Positions 25,101 to 35,139 of a stretch of DNA of 64,000 bases are shown here, piece by piece (the stretch's first letter is position 1; each line of letters starts with the position of its first letter). The DNA is from Paramacrobiotus metropolitanus. Lineage: Eukaryota; Tardigrada; Eutardigrada; Parachela; Macrobiotidae. A program made the translations under genes and the position numbers. The stretch is taken from the NCBI RefSeq assembly GCF_019649055.1, contig NW_026570260.1, positions 744,001-808,000 on the forward strand. Reading direction: 5' to 3'. Under the pieces are notes generated by a model. It made no database searches and was not told the DNA's origin. It saw nothing but the letters and a program-made list of their open reading frames with translations.

Positions 25101-28100
25101 GACCCTCAACAGGGATATCAGCCAGGCCAAGTGCCACAAGCACTGCATCCACCGCTACAAGTAGTGGTACAGCAGATAACGCCTGCACCATCGCCAAGGG
25201 CCAGCCCGCCAGTGCATGATTTGGTATACATGCAAACGGTTGCCGATGCATATGCAAAGGCCAATGCAAAGGCCAATGTCCGGATCACTCTATTTACCTT
25301 CGACGGCGATAAAAAAGCCGTAAAAGGGTAGATTACCCAGATCAGAAAGATTTGTAAGCAATCATCCGACTTAAACAAGCCGGATCCGGACTTCATGAGC
25401 CGTATCTACGCAGCCTTGTCCAAACCGGTCAAGGACTGGTACACCGGCCAGGCCAACCGCGAAGAAGGCGACGGTAGGACAGTCGACGAGTGGCTTCTGA
25501 AGTTTGCCGCTTGATATGATGATGAGAATCAAGAGGCTAGTGCTCTTGGCGTCATCTCGCACCGTAGCTACCGACACGGATTCGAGACGCCAGAGCAATA
25601 TCACGATGCGATCCTTACCCTCCAGGCACGCGCTAACCTAGATGACACCATGACTCTCCATTTTTTGAAAAGCAACATGAACGAGTCAGAATGCGTCGTG
25701 CTCTGGACATCCGGTTGCGGAAGTCTCCGACAGAATTTCGGGACTACATCCGGCAGTTTACGGCAGGCAAACCTGAATACGACGGGAAGGCGGGTCAAGG
25801 ATACCCCGTTGTCCGGGCGGCCGCACCAACGCCTCCTGCTCGTACCTCAGCAGCCAGCATCACCAGCTCCACAGACGCTCACACCAACCCAAGCTCAGGT
25901 CGAAGCAACATATGCCGCTATCGCGGCTATGAAGCTGGGCTCCCCACAATGGGGTTCCACACCGCCTAACGGTGGTGGCGGCGTCTAAGGCTAGGCCCAG
26001 AACCAGGGCAATTTTGGCTATAACCAGGGAAATGGTGGTGTAGGACAAAGTGGCGGCTATTCCGGAGGCCAAAACGCCAGCTTTAGCGGAAAGCGAGGCG
26101 GCGGCAACAGTGGCTCCGGACGTCGTAGCCAAGAAGGCAGCGGAGGCCAGAGCGGCCAACGCCAAGCACCAAACTCCGAAGAGGCCCAGAGGTTCCCGTT
26201 CCCGGCGAAAACCAACGGAACCAAGATACAGGCAAAACAACCAGTTCAGGCAATGAACATTCGAAAATGGGATACCTTGCGGCAGCTTCATGTGGGGGAA
26301 CACCTAAGCAGTACATGCGCGTACGACGACCGGCAAGTAACCCGAATCGGGGGTTTTTTCAAGAATTTGCATAAGAGTCTTGATATCGGTGGCCCAATAA
26401 GTGCGGCAAGCGCGGACCGCGCAGCCTAGGTTGCACCACCGCGCCCACGAGGCGCGGTAGACTGCGAGTTGCCCCTGTCTTGCCTCCCGGCAATGAAACG
26501 CAAAGAGCCTACCCGTCCTTGGTGGGTACTACCATCGTCGTGGGCCATGCTAAACCTTCTCCGGTCAAATGCAACAGCTGATAGCTCAGCAGCCCTCAGG
26601 CTCATACCCTGGACCGGTTTCCTCTCCCACCACCAACGGTGGTGGATTGCCCCCGGATTGCTCGACGGGAAACTTGTATGGTCCGTGAGCACTGGTGGCT
26701 CAACTGACCTCCTGCCAACAACCAAAGCACCGGATAAAGATAACCCTGTGCGTCAAAAAACAGCCACGGGACCTGATACATGTGCCCAACATTGCGACAA
26801 TGACTTTCCGCCCGGCAAAAAGTTAAACACTAAGTTGTCTTGTCACACTAAAAGCCCAGAACGGGACCGTACTATTCGTAGAAGTCGGAACCTAGCCATA
26901 GCAAGATCGGCTTATACTGCCAAGAGTTGCGCCGGCGAACTACGACCCGACTAGAGAACCCAGGACGGAGTGCACAGAACCGAGTTACCGGGAAACAATA
27001 ACGCAGCCGGCCGACCTGAACGCAAGATACCGTTAGACTGACTGACGACGATAACGCCGTCGCCTCGCTCCGGATATGGTCAGTGACCGCCCGCGAAAAG
27101 CTTGGTTTACCGGACGAAGCAACCACACCGGCATTAAGATTCACCAAGGTAGTCTAAACAGGCTTCAGTGGGTCTGAACATGATAAGAATATTATAGCGT
27201 ATGTGACTAATGATGTACAAGTGTTGTATGAGTAAACTGTGTGAGTGTAAAGTGTAAACTTTGTGAGTGTAATCTTATATCAAAAAACCTATCCCATCTC
27301 ATTTAGCCTTACCTAAACACTCATGTTTCTCCGCCTATAAAATGGCAGTCTGTTACTGTTTACGGGATTCATGGAATCTTATTCTTACGACTTCTAACGA
27401 AAGAACGATCGACCGACCGTTATTAAACTACTGCCAAAACCTGTTGTTCTTACCTTCCCGTAATTCCGATTATTCCTACTTCATCAGTTGAATACAGTTA
27501 CGGATAGTTAGGCGACTGGGGCACCGGAAAGGCAATCCAGTGTGTAGCATCTAAGACTACGTTGTAATATCATAAATTCACCCATAATGGAGTCGAGTTA
27601 CCCGAATGCAGTAACGCTTCCGCAGCGTCTGCTGTCAATAACGCCACCAGATCGATCGGCGCCAACAACGTCGTCTGACCAGCCGGTGCCAATGGCGACG
27701 CCGGGCCGACCAAACCGAAAGGCGCCAAAAACATCGTCGGGGCAACCGGAACTCGTGGTTCAGCGAGACGTTGCGCTATTAGTCCCCAGGACGCAGTAAT
27801 GCCTTCTGGGCCATTCACCATATGTACAGCGGATATAATGCTAGTCAAAACCGCGGAAGGATCTCTCGGTAAAGCCTTAGATGATTCGTCTGCATAAACC
27901 GCGGGCATGTTCGCTTCCCACGGGCCCAGAAAAGGAAACCCGTCAACGGCAGTGACAATCGCTGAATGCAAGGAGGCTTACGCTTGAGTACAATGGCAAC
28001 GGAGCAGTTACCCATTCCATTGAGCACGCCATAACCCAAACGGCCCCGTCGGTCACCAGCATAACGGATTTGTTGCGCAGAAACGTAGGGCACCATGCAG

Positions 28101-29684
28101 AGTCCCGATGGAACAATCCGCCAACCGGACTCTAGATCCTCCCAATCCGATGGTAGCCTCTGTCCCCATACCAGAGGCAGCCAGCAATGTGTGCATACGG
28201 CTAAACTGGTAAAAACCGTCGCACCATTCACCGAGTGGATAGCAAACCGGTTCTGACCCGACGGACAAAACCTGAGGACCAGGAACTAACCTACCCGATT
28301 AACCCATCTGACAGTTATAAGGACGCCAAGAACAGAGCTTCCTCCGAGCCAATCGAAGCTCAGCCGAGGATCAGCTTGCTCTTTAGGCGAGAGCGCGGAG
28401 AACCCAGTGAAACCTCAATCCGGTCTTGAGCGCCCGATAGGTGCCTGTCTGGTGCCACAATAGACTGATTTCTTCAGGGACGAAATGCTGCACAAAGCGC
28501 AAACTAGTGCCGCGGCTTCGCGAAACTGGGGGGCTTGGTGTAACCCCCAACAGCCGACAGCTGGTGGCAGGTAACGTGGTCAACTTAAGTCGGATATCAA
28601 CCAAAAGAACCACTAAACGGTCCCAGAGGACGACTTTGCAGTGAATGGTCTACCGAGGAGGGTGATGTCTGTCAAAGAACAGACTGGATTTATGCTGACT
28701 ACCTTAAAGCGGCGAATTTTGTTCCTCTTGTTTCAAAAGATTAATACTTATTTTGTAAAAAAATTATTTTGATAATTAATTTGTCCAAAAAGGCGTTTAT
28801 TTGCTTCTTTTTGATTTTCTGGACGAGTGCGAGAAAATGCTATCCAGTTTTGATTTTCTCCGGCTTTACCGGAGAAGAACCGGAAAACCCCGGGTCTTCT
28901 GAACGCTGTTTTAAGCTAATAACGCTGTTTTACAGAACTTCCGGCATTTTAACGTACAGAGTGCACTGGAAGTGCGCCCGAGCGAGACAGACTGCAATAA
29001 TGGTGTGGCAAAATAGCCAGCTTACTATTTTGCCGACCATAATGCGGCAAAATAGTTGAGCAGCTATTTTAACACAGTGTGCGGTAAAATAGTCAACAAG
29101 CTCTTTCGCCCACCCTAGTGCGGCAAAATAGCGAACTGGCTATTTAGCCGCAAACACTGCGGCAAAATAGCCACTTCGATATTTTTATACCCACACGTGC
29201 CAATGTAGCTCCGCTGAGCCAATACTTTTCCGGACTGTACCATTAATACTGCACACTCAGCCCAGTTCATCTTCTCGTACACTTTTGCAATGGTGAAGTT
29301 GTACAGCGTGAAACCGCCTTCCAGTTCCGTCCGGTTGACGGTGAAGTCCCCATTAGCGGCTCTCCATTTTACGCGTTGGGTGGATGGCTGGATTTCCAGG
29401 TGTAATCCGAAGGGAATGGAGGTCCACTTGAGCAGAACGAACAGTTTAGCTGAGCCGTTGAGCAGCAGCTGGGAATCGATGGCGCATTGGAACGAGGCTG
29501 GCTTATAGTGCCGCACGCGCACATCTTGCATCTTCCCGTGGAATACTTGGTCACATTCCGCATTCACATTGTGAATTGGCGGTTCCTGTGCGGCATTGTG
29601 CGACGACAGTGAACAAGCTAGACCAAAGTCCACGTTATTAGCAAACAACCGGTATAATGTTAGCATAAAAGCAATGCGAGCCAT
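19112..29684 (-). CDS. Secreted two-Ig-domain protein with a transposon-filled intron
   Basis: Exon 1 is 29684-29195 and exon 2 is 19668-19112 on the minus strand. The first ends in phase 1 at a gtgggt donor, the second begins in phase 1 after ctttgcag, giving 348 aa. Exon 1 has a hydrophobic leader (MARIAFMLTLYRLF) and one Ig-like domain (ASFQCAID, VLLKWTS, then FTIAKVYEKMNWAECAV). Exon 2 has a second Ig domain (GSAIFICRI, ITFWTSW, then LTLNIHDISYGDEGPVTC). Several N-glycosylation sequons (NGS, NRT, NFT, NFS, NAS) support an extracellular protein. The 9.5 kb intron holds two transposons; without them and their target duplications it would be about 308 bp. The joining of the two exons is inference from phase, strand and this excision arithmetic. 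If it is wrong, these are two separate broken genes. Confidence 0.65.
19844..21476. mobile_element. Non-autonomous hAT-like DNA transposon
   Basis: The 1633-bp element has long imperfect terminal inverted repeats. The left end reads ggcagggtgtaaaaggtggc followed by agtggcacctgcca, and the right end is its reverse complement. It is flanked by an exact 8-bp target duplication, ccacgcgc, at 19836-19843 and 21477-21484. An 8-bp duplication and a cagggtg-type end are hallmarks of hAT transposons. No transposase is visible. The inside has many short reiterations (aagaaaacctaag; ttcggccg) between 20100 and 20880, and a smaller inverted-repeat element at 20898-21091. It sits in the intron of the Ig-domain gene. 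Confidence 0.85.
20898..21091. mobile_element. MITE-like palindromic element nested in the hAT-like element
   Basis: About 194 bp. The left arm (cgagggtactcacattattt then ggaaggattgtccc) is the inverted partner of the right arm at 21058-21091, with three mismatches in 34 bp. A second inner inverted segment (ccatccagcgacgg / ccgtcgctggg) extends the hairpin toward its centre near 21010. It contains no coding sequence. I could not find a clear target duplication. Confidence 0.75.
21611..21794 (+). repeat. Left terminal hairpin array of the 7.57 kb element
   Basis: Four to five units follow each other, each built as tagcc-NNN-ggctattttgccgcac. Adjacent halves form near-perfect stem-loops (for example aatagcc agt tggctatt at 21688). 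Unit order and spacer words (agcttgttggct, ttttaccgcacactg) match the right array. Confidence 0.85.
23370..26250 (+). pseudogene. Decayed retrotransposon gag-like polyprotein
   Basis: Reading the plus strand gives, in order: a coiled-coil region (~23400-24350, heptad-like runs such as LQLQQQIAALQNHL and KLEANNANLVENYQ), a Pro/Gln/Thr-rich linker (~24370-25240), and a block resembling the retrotransposon gag domain (~25280-25760: ITLFTFDGDKK, FMSRIYAALSKPVKDWY, TVDEWLLKFAA, EFRDYIRQF). A Gly/Ser/Asn-rich tail follows (~25990-26200). The frame is broken by at least two in-frame stops (TAG near 25329, TGA near 25513) and several frameshifts, so it is a dead copy. No CCHC zinc knuckle or protease motif is clear. 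It lies inside the 7.57 kb inverted-repeat element. Assignment to the Ty3/Gypsy or a related group is a guess. Confidence 0.6.
27175..27580 (+). repeat. LTR-like block
   Basis: About 406 bp starting TGAACATG and ending AAATTCA, so the ends form the short TGAA...TTCA inversion expected of an LTR. It has a TATA-like cctataaaatgg at about 27334 and an AT-rich ttattaaac about 80 bp later. It differs in composition from the GC-rich blocks on both sides. I found no second copy in the window, so it could be a solo LTR or the 3' LTR of the upstream gag-like sequence. Confidence 0.4.
28999..29178 (-). repeat. Right terminal hairpin array of the 7.57 kb element
   Basis: Five units with core gcggcaaaatagcc, the reverse complement of the left array. 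In the element-internal direction the spacers read gggcgaaagagcttgttgac and accgcacactg, matching the left end unit by unit, so this is a true terminal inverted repeat rather than an independent satellite. Confidence 0.85.
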
Positions 29685-30752
29685 CAGTAGTCAGAGTGGT
29701 GGTTTGGCTCGATTATAACGAAACGTAATAAGAACAAGCCGAACTGTCTTGAAGTATGATGAGTATTGGTATTTGGTGTGATCTAGTGAGTCAGTTAATT
29801 CGCCACAGCTCTTACGAGTGTTGCACGAATATACAGCGTAATCCGAGTGTGTGTAACTCCAAAGTCCGTGAGGAAATATCGTCGCTATGACGTCGGGATT
29901 TTGGTATTTAGGAGGGACGGAGTAGTCGTGGCAAGTTTCCCGATTTTTGCAGTCGAACTCTCGGCCATTTACATTTACTTACTATTATTGTATTGTGTAA
30001 ATGTATTACTAGTATGTAGCAGCATGCTGGCCCATAAGAATATTATATGAGTTTCAATTATTCTCAAACACGAATCTGTTTTCCTGCTTCCGCGCGTTGA
30101 TTTGTGGTCCCCTGAAGCCATCAAATCCCTGAAGCCATCAAATCGAGGTTCCTGACCAATTTTAAAGGCATTTGTTCACACAAGCACAATGTACAGTTTC
30201 CATAAATAATTCTTAGGTGGTGAAACATTTCCAGGTTGTCAAATTAGTCTGCCGATGTTCAGTGTTAAGAACTCCCTGCATGGCTGCATGCCTAGTTACA
30301 AGGAAGTAGGAAATGATCATGGACCGCAGTTGTTACAGCCTGTACTCGCACTGTGGAAAGCCTCGTTTGTACCGCGAATACGCAGGTATGTAACAATCAA
30401 CTAGCGCTAATTTGGCTCTGCAGCCAACCAACCTGTGCAAATTGAGATACGCTCAAGGCAAAACGACGATTGCGCTGTGTATCGCCGGGATTCGGAATGC
30501 CGTGATTCCCATGCGTACCTACTCTATGTGAATGCAGTTTGTGCATAAAGTCATAAACACAAAGGACTATTAGTGTACCGCCCGCAAATAAAATCTGTCT
30601 GCCGTGGAGAGTGGTCGGAGAATTTCCAACCTGTAATCGATATTCCATTACAATTCATTCTATGCAGTGAATCGTTTTCCTCCCTTTGGCTATAATGCGT
30701 ACTAGATAGGGATCCGCTTCATGACAACGCTACTCGTTCATCCGTAGCAACC
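29685..30752. other. Intergenic, Ig gene to CYB5R (divergent)
   Basis: No supported coding sequence. A short direct repeat, ctgaagccatcaaat, occurs at 30111 and 30128. The promoters of the two flanking, divergently transcribed genes must lie here. Confidence 0.35.
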
Positions 30753-32793
30753 ATGCTTCGCAGCGTATACGTCGTGCACTGCCAAATGCTGTTGAATTCA
30801 GTGATGTATAATGTTCCCGAATTTCTAGTACTATATCGACTTCTCACTAACATGTCCCATGGACGAGGGGCCCCGTCCACCACCGGATCCGGCCCCTCCG
30901 CCAAGAGCAGTGTCGGATCCGTCGCCAAAACCGCGAGTAAAGCGGGCGCTGCGGCCGCCGCTGCAGTAGCCGCTAAGACCGCCGCCAAGAAGTCCTCTCC
31001 TGCTTCGTCTGCCTCCGCCGTCCCGTATCCCATCGCCCTGAAGAATGCCATGGAAGAATACATCCTCAAAGTACTGGATACCCCGGAAAAGCAGTTGGCC
31101 GCCAAGGTGGCGCTGGGAACGCTGGTGGGGGCGGCGGGGGCGGTTATCGGAGTGAAGATCTATCGTAAGGTCAGGGACAGCACTAGTACCACTATCCCTA
31201 CGGTGACGACGCCTGAGGCGCAGGCGGCCATTAAGTTCCACGGAGAAAAGAAAGCCCTGACGCCGGACACCAAGCGCTTCCGCTTTGAGTTGCCCTCGCA
31301 TATGCACGTCTCTGGAGTGCCCGTCGGTAATTTTATCATGATGACAGTGACGATTAACGGCAAAAGGGAGACGCGCTGTTACACTCCGATCTCCGATCCC
31401 AACGAGCGAGGTACGCCTATGTTAGCTGCATTTCCTAAATCATACTCTAGGTCGCATGCTGCCTTTTGTGCCATAATTTATTTAATAATTTATGATTTTT
31501 TAATTTCAGAATTTTTATCGTTAGTTGCTTGTGGATTTCACCCTATTTGATTATTTTCGGGTTGATCAAATAAATCATGAGTAAGCTTAGAGTTGAGCGT
31601 TCTGTGTTGGTGACTTAGGGCAGTTATGGGTTTTGCAGAGCAGTAGTCAAATTAAAGAATCCCTTTCGTAAAATCGTGCCCCTAAATGCCGTATGCAAAG
31701 GTCACCTTACTGGTTAGAGTGGGTGCATATAAAAATATGGCGATAATAATCTTATACACGCCCACTTGAGAGTGGCTTTTCCGGTTATAAGCCGTTGTGC
31801 ATGCTTATAATTACGCACGGCCTGGTATTTGAAAACTCCATGGGCCTAACTACAACATCTCTATCGTTTTCCCAGGTTTTGTAGACTTCGCAATCAAGGT
31901 GTACCCGCCAAACGCTGCCAACCCCAACGGTGGCGTCGTATCGCAGTTTATCGATAAACTGCAAAAGGGCGACGAGGTGTCCATCAGCGGACCGTACGGC
32001 CTGCTCAGTTACGACAAGAACGGCATATTTATGATTAAAGCTAACGAGAAAGCCGCTCCTGAGTCGAAAGAAATCAGGCGAATCGGTACCGTTCACAACT
32101 CTAAAGCAGTATCAAAGGTCACATGTGACTAATTGCAGGCATGTTAGCCGCCGGTTCCGGGGTGACCGCAATGATTCCCATATTACGAGCCATGCTGAAA
32201 GAGAGCCTGGAAGCACCAAAATGTAAGCAGCTATCGGCTACGTAAGCAGTTATCGGCTATAGTTCACACTGGGAAGTTCACAGGTTCGCTGGTGTACAGT
32301 AATCTGACAGATCAAGACATAATATTAAAGAGCGAGCTGAATTATATGGCTTCCAAGTACCGGAAGCGCTTTAAGCTGTGGTATCTTGTGGATAAACCTA
32401 CTAATCCCAGCCGATGGAAGTATGGTATCGGCCAGATGTCGGAAGAGTGGCTGAAGGACTGGATGCCCAAAGCGGAGAGCGGTGTTTTAAGTAAGAAGCA
32501 ATCGCAGTTGTTCGTATTTTGCCCCCTGTACCAGCCAGGCGTCAAAGCGATTCCTGATATATACATGTATACATGCTTATTTCTAAGACGACTTAACGTA
32601 TTTTCCAGATAAACCCATATCACATAATTATGTGACCCATAGCTGTAGAAATATCCGTACGGTCACATTACGAGCTGTTGTTTTTGTTGCAGTATTAATA
32701 TGTGGTCCGAAGGAGATGGCGGACAACTGCAAAAAAATGCTATCCGGCCTTAACTACACCAACGATATGATATATGTCTTTTCCGCCCCATAG
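30753..32793 (+). CDS. CYB5R: NADH-cytochrome b5 reductase, membrane-anchored
   Basis: Exons 30753-31410, 31876-32085, 32139-32222, 32284-32490 and 32693-32793 join in phase to 419 aa (386 aa from the second in-frame ATG at 30852). The enzyme passes electrons from NADH through FAD to cytochrome b5 for lipid desaturation and haem-protein reduction. Seen are the FAD motif RCYTPIS, FVDFAIKVY, the flavin/NADH segment GMLAAGSGVTAM (usually GGTGITPM), FKLWYLVDKP, ICGPKEM and a C-terminal VFSAP. Residues ~35-95 are an unusual Ser/Ala/Lys-rich tract. A membrane helix follows at ~115-135 (ALGTLVGAAGAVIGVKIY), so the enzyme is anchored. The 53-nt intron at 32086-32138 was picked because it alone restores IGMLAAGSG. 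Confidence 0.92.
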
Positions 32794-33440
32794 TGTGCAG
32801 TTGCAGACATTTTATTTTTTACTTGTTGTTATTAAGTTGTGTCTGATGTAGTCGTCGTGGTGGCTGTGTGTGTGTGCGGTGGGAGTGCTTCGTCATCGGA
32901 GACAATGAGTGCGTTGGGCTGGCAGCAGGGTAAATTTAACCGTTTCAGAATGATATTAGTTGTGTGCAGTTCTTGTTGTAAAACTGGACGAAAATGTTGC
33001 ATTGATAATAACTTTTATCAACCATAAGGCACGCGTAGTATGATAATTCTGTGGCACTCGATAACGATTTTAGAGAAGCTTGTCGACAAGGCTTTAGTGA
33101 CAAACTTTTGCGGCTATCCAGGCGAAGAATTTCTGGCCTTCTAAATCGTTAACTAATCAGTGGGTAAGCGAACGCTGATACGCAACGCTGATTTATCTGA
33201 TACTTTGCTTAACAATTTGCAATACAAAACTGTCATGCAGATTTTATCAGTACTGCTGACTATTTAAAACGGACATGCAGTACGGTATGTATTTAATTTC
33301 TTCAGTTGCTAAGTTTCGGCTAACCCCAGTTGAGTTGGAATTGGTAAGTACAACAGTGTACCTAACTTGACAAAACGTGAGCAGCGTACAATACAGTAGT
33401 TAAGCGTAAAGGGGATGTCTGCTATGCCACAACATGAGTT
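32794..33440. other. Intergenic
   Basis: No supported coding sequence. A gtgtgtgtgtgcgg run lies near 32867. Likely contains the 5' leader of the next gene. Confidence 0.35.
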
Positions 33441-34418
33441 ATGTCCAGAAAGCAGGAAGCATGTCGGTGTGCGAAGATCTCCCACACCGTCCTGGCCAAT
33501 CTGGTACGTCATCAGCAGGAGCGTCTGCAGGTCATGGACGGACTGGTGGCGGCTGTCAAGGCCGAGCATGCCACGCAACTTGGCCTCCGAGAAGAACGTC
33601 TGCGTCTCCAGACTGCCGTGGTCGACAAGAACAGCTCGGTTCACCAGTTATACCAACGGCAGGGATCCCGTCACTCCAAGTATCCTCGCAGCGCATCCCC
33701 ACTTTCCGATTATTCCCCAAAAAAGTTCAACCTTCTCAAAAATTCCCGTTCAGAACTCCATGTCCCCAATTATTCCCGTCATACCAGTCCTTTAAAGCAG
33801 GAAAACAAAAAATACCGATCCCGACGACCTGAGTCCCTTGCCACTTCCCGCTCCAGTCGGGATGGCAACGCTAGATGCTCCCGCCGGAGGTTTGCCGATT
33901 GTCCCATTGACCATATACCGGGTGAAGGGACAATGCGTCGGTCTGATCAAAATGATCTGCGCAGTTACTCTGGTCTTCCGCGATACTCCGCTGGGGACGC
34001 GGGGCTGACCGCCAGTTCGGGGAGTTTGTTCAGCCGCTCCCGTCTGCGCTCCTCCAGCACCCAGACGGAAGTAGATTCCATGAGTGAAGGTCCCTTAAGC
34101 GCGGCGGATGAGCATTCCCTGCGGTTTGCCGCAGGCCGGGCAGATGCCGCCGGCAAGTGGTCTATTTCACCGCGGCCTTTCCTGGCGTCCCAAGTCAATC
34201 CCGATGCGCCGCGAATGTGGACCCGCTCCCACTGGCATCGCAACAAGTACACCAGGAGGTGGCTGTGGGTAATTTTAGGGGTGTTGTTGGTGGGATGTGG
34301 GGTAGTGGGGGGTTTGTGGTGGTTTGGCCTAATGCCTCGCTGGGTGTACACTTACACCAATAGGGTCACGGATAAGTGCTCTTACTGCTGGTTGTTCAGA
34401 GACAAAGGCTTAAAATAA
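33441..34418 (+). CDS. Tail-anchored Ser/Arg-rich protein, unrecognised
   Basis: A single-exon frame of 325 aa. Residues ~10-75 are helical and probably coiled (LVRHQQERLQVMDGLVAAVK, REERLRLQTAVVDKN). Residues ~75-260 are disordered, rich in Ser, Arg and Pro with many SR/RS pairs. One membrane helix follows near the end (RRWLWVILGVLLVGCGVVGG LWWFGL), leaving a ~25-residue tail with Cys-Ser-Tyr-Cys. The layout, a cytoplasmic coil with a C-terminal anchor, recalls tail-anchored linkers. The tail does not end in the Pro-rich motif of KASH proteins, so I do not call it a nesprin. Coding potential is supported by length, composition and the sharp hydrophobic segment. An upstream exon cannot be excluded. 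Confidence 0.6.
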   Translation: MSRKQEACRCAKISHTVLANLVRHQQERLQVMDGLVAAVKAEHATQLGLREERLRLQTAVVDKNSSVHQLYQRQGSRHSKYPRSASPLSDYSPKKFNLLKNSRSELHVPNYSRHTSPLKQENKKYRSRRPESLATSRSSRDGNARCSRRRFADCPIDHIPGEGTMRRSDQNDLRSYSGLPRYSAGDAGLTASSGSLFSRSRLRSSSTQTEVDSMSEGPLSAADEHSLRFAAGRADAAGKWSISPRPFLASQVNPDAPRMWTRSHWHRNKYTRRWLWVILGVLLVGCGVVGGLWWFGLMPRWVYTYTNRVTDKCSYCWLFRDKGLK

Positions 34419-35139
34419 TGTTGTTGTTAAAATTTATGTTGTCGCATCGAAATAAAATTTAGTATAAATGTGTCGAAAGGTCATCGGTTAGAGGTCGTAG
34501 TCACTAGGTCATCGGTTAGAGGTCGTAGTCACTATAAGGTTATGATTCGTGCGTAACAAGTATTTTTTACACATTTGGGTATTGACCTTTGGGTATGCGT
34601 ATCTGTATCATTGAGTATGGTACATATAAAAGGCAAACTGAGGCCGCAGCATTAATGCCAATGACATTAGCCTTCCCATAGTGTGTCTGTAACACGCCTG
34701 CAGCAGTTCCCCCAAATTGTATATCTTGATTTTTCGATAGTGTTAGCCCGGTACTGTACTCTGCATCGGTGCACGCAGAATTCAATCCAGCAAAAGTCAA
34801 ATTACCCAAACTGAACAACTAGTAACACTATCTTTTTGCCGACTACGAAAACAACACATAATTTATGACAGCCCGCCACGTAAGACCTTTTCATCCTGGG
34901 CCTCTTGCAAGCAGAATGAATCTTCCTCACAAACTAAAATTAATAATACAAATACGCAAGCAGGTAAAACTAAATAAACTTTAACAATTTAAACTGCATC
35001 AAAGCGAACAAAAATTAAATATCTAGAAATCGTTAAATGGAATTCCCGCCATCACACTGGTACCACAGAGGCATTCAAGCAATTATGTAAAACCTAGTCC
35101 CCTTAAATCAAAATAAATTACTACACGAAAATCTTCCGC
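34419..35139. other. Intergenic, convergent
   Basis: Contains an aataaa signal at about 34451 for the preceding gene and the 28-bp tandem duplication listed separately. The minus-strand open frame at 34567-34818 has no recognisable feature. Confidence 0.35.
34478..34533. repeat. Exact 28-bp tandem duplication
   Basis: The unit aggtcatcggttagaggtcg plus tagtcact occurs twice with no mismatch, at 34478-34505 and 34506-34533. It lies just 3' of the tail-anchored protein gene. Being exact, it is probably recent. Confidence 0.9.

Larger units (their letters stand above)
22080..28700. other. Interior of the 7.57 kb element, mostly decayed coding sequence
   Basis: Outside the gag-like region and the LTR-like block, this interval (22080-23370, 26300-27170, 27580-28700) has many medium open frames on both strands rich in Pro, Thr, Gln and Gly. 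All are broken by stops and none has a domain I recognise. The plus-strand frames resemble the low-complexity tracts next to the gag-like region and are probably remains of the same polyprotein. No reverse transcriptase, integrase or transposase motif was found by eye. Confidence 0.45.
21611..29178. mobile_element. 7.57 kb element with hairpin-array terminal inverted repeats (MULE-like?)
   Basis: Both ends carry the same series of ~38-bp units in opposite orientation, about 180 bp each. The outermost 22 bp align end to end (ggctatggctattttgccgc / cgaagtggctattttgccgc). Flanking sequence atattttta occurs directly outside both ends (21602-21610 and 29179-29187), a candidate 9-bp target duplication, although it is AT-rich and could be chance. 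Long terminal inverted repeats with a 9-bp duplication fit Mutator-like elements. No MULE transposase is visible. The interior is GC-richer than its surroundings and holds decayed gag-like and coiled-coil coding sequence plus an LTR-like block. The insertion lies in the intron of the Ig gene, eight bases after its donor. Confidence 0.7.

Noticed and set aside
30831-31307. Minus-strand open frame opposite CYB5R exon 1
   Set aside because: Gly/Arg-rich shadow of the Ala/Ser-rich coding strand.
33441-34418. KASH-domain (nesprin-like) protein
   Set aside because: C-terminal anchor is present but the short tail lacks the Pro-rich KASH ending.
34567-34818. Minus-strand open frame of 83 codons
   Set aside because: No motif, splice partner or start context supports it.
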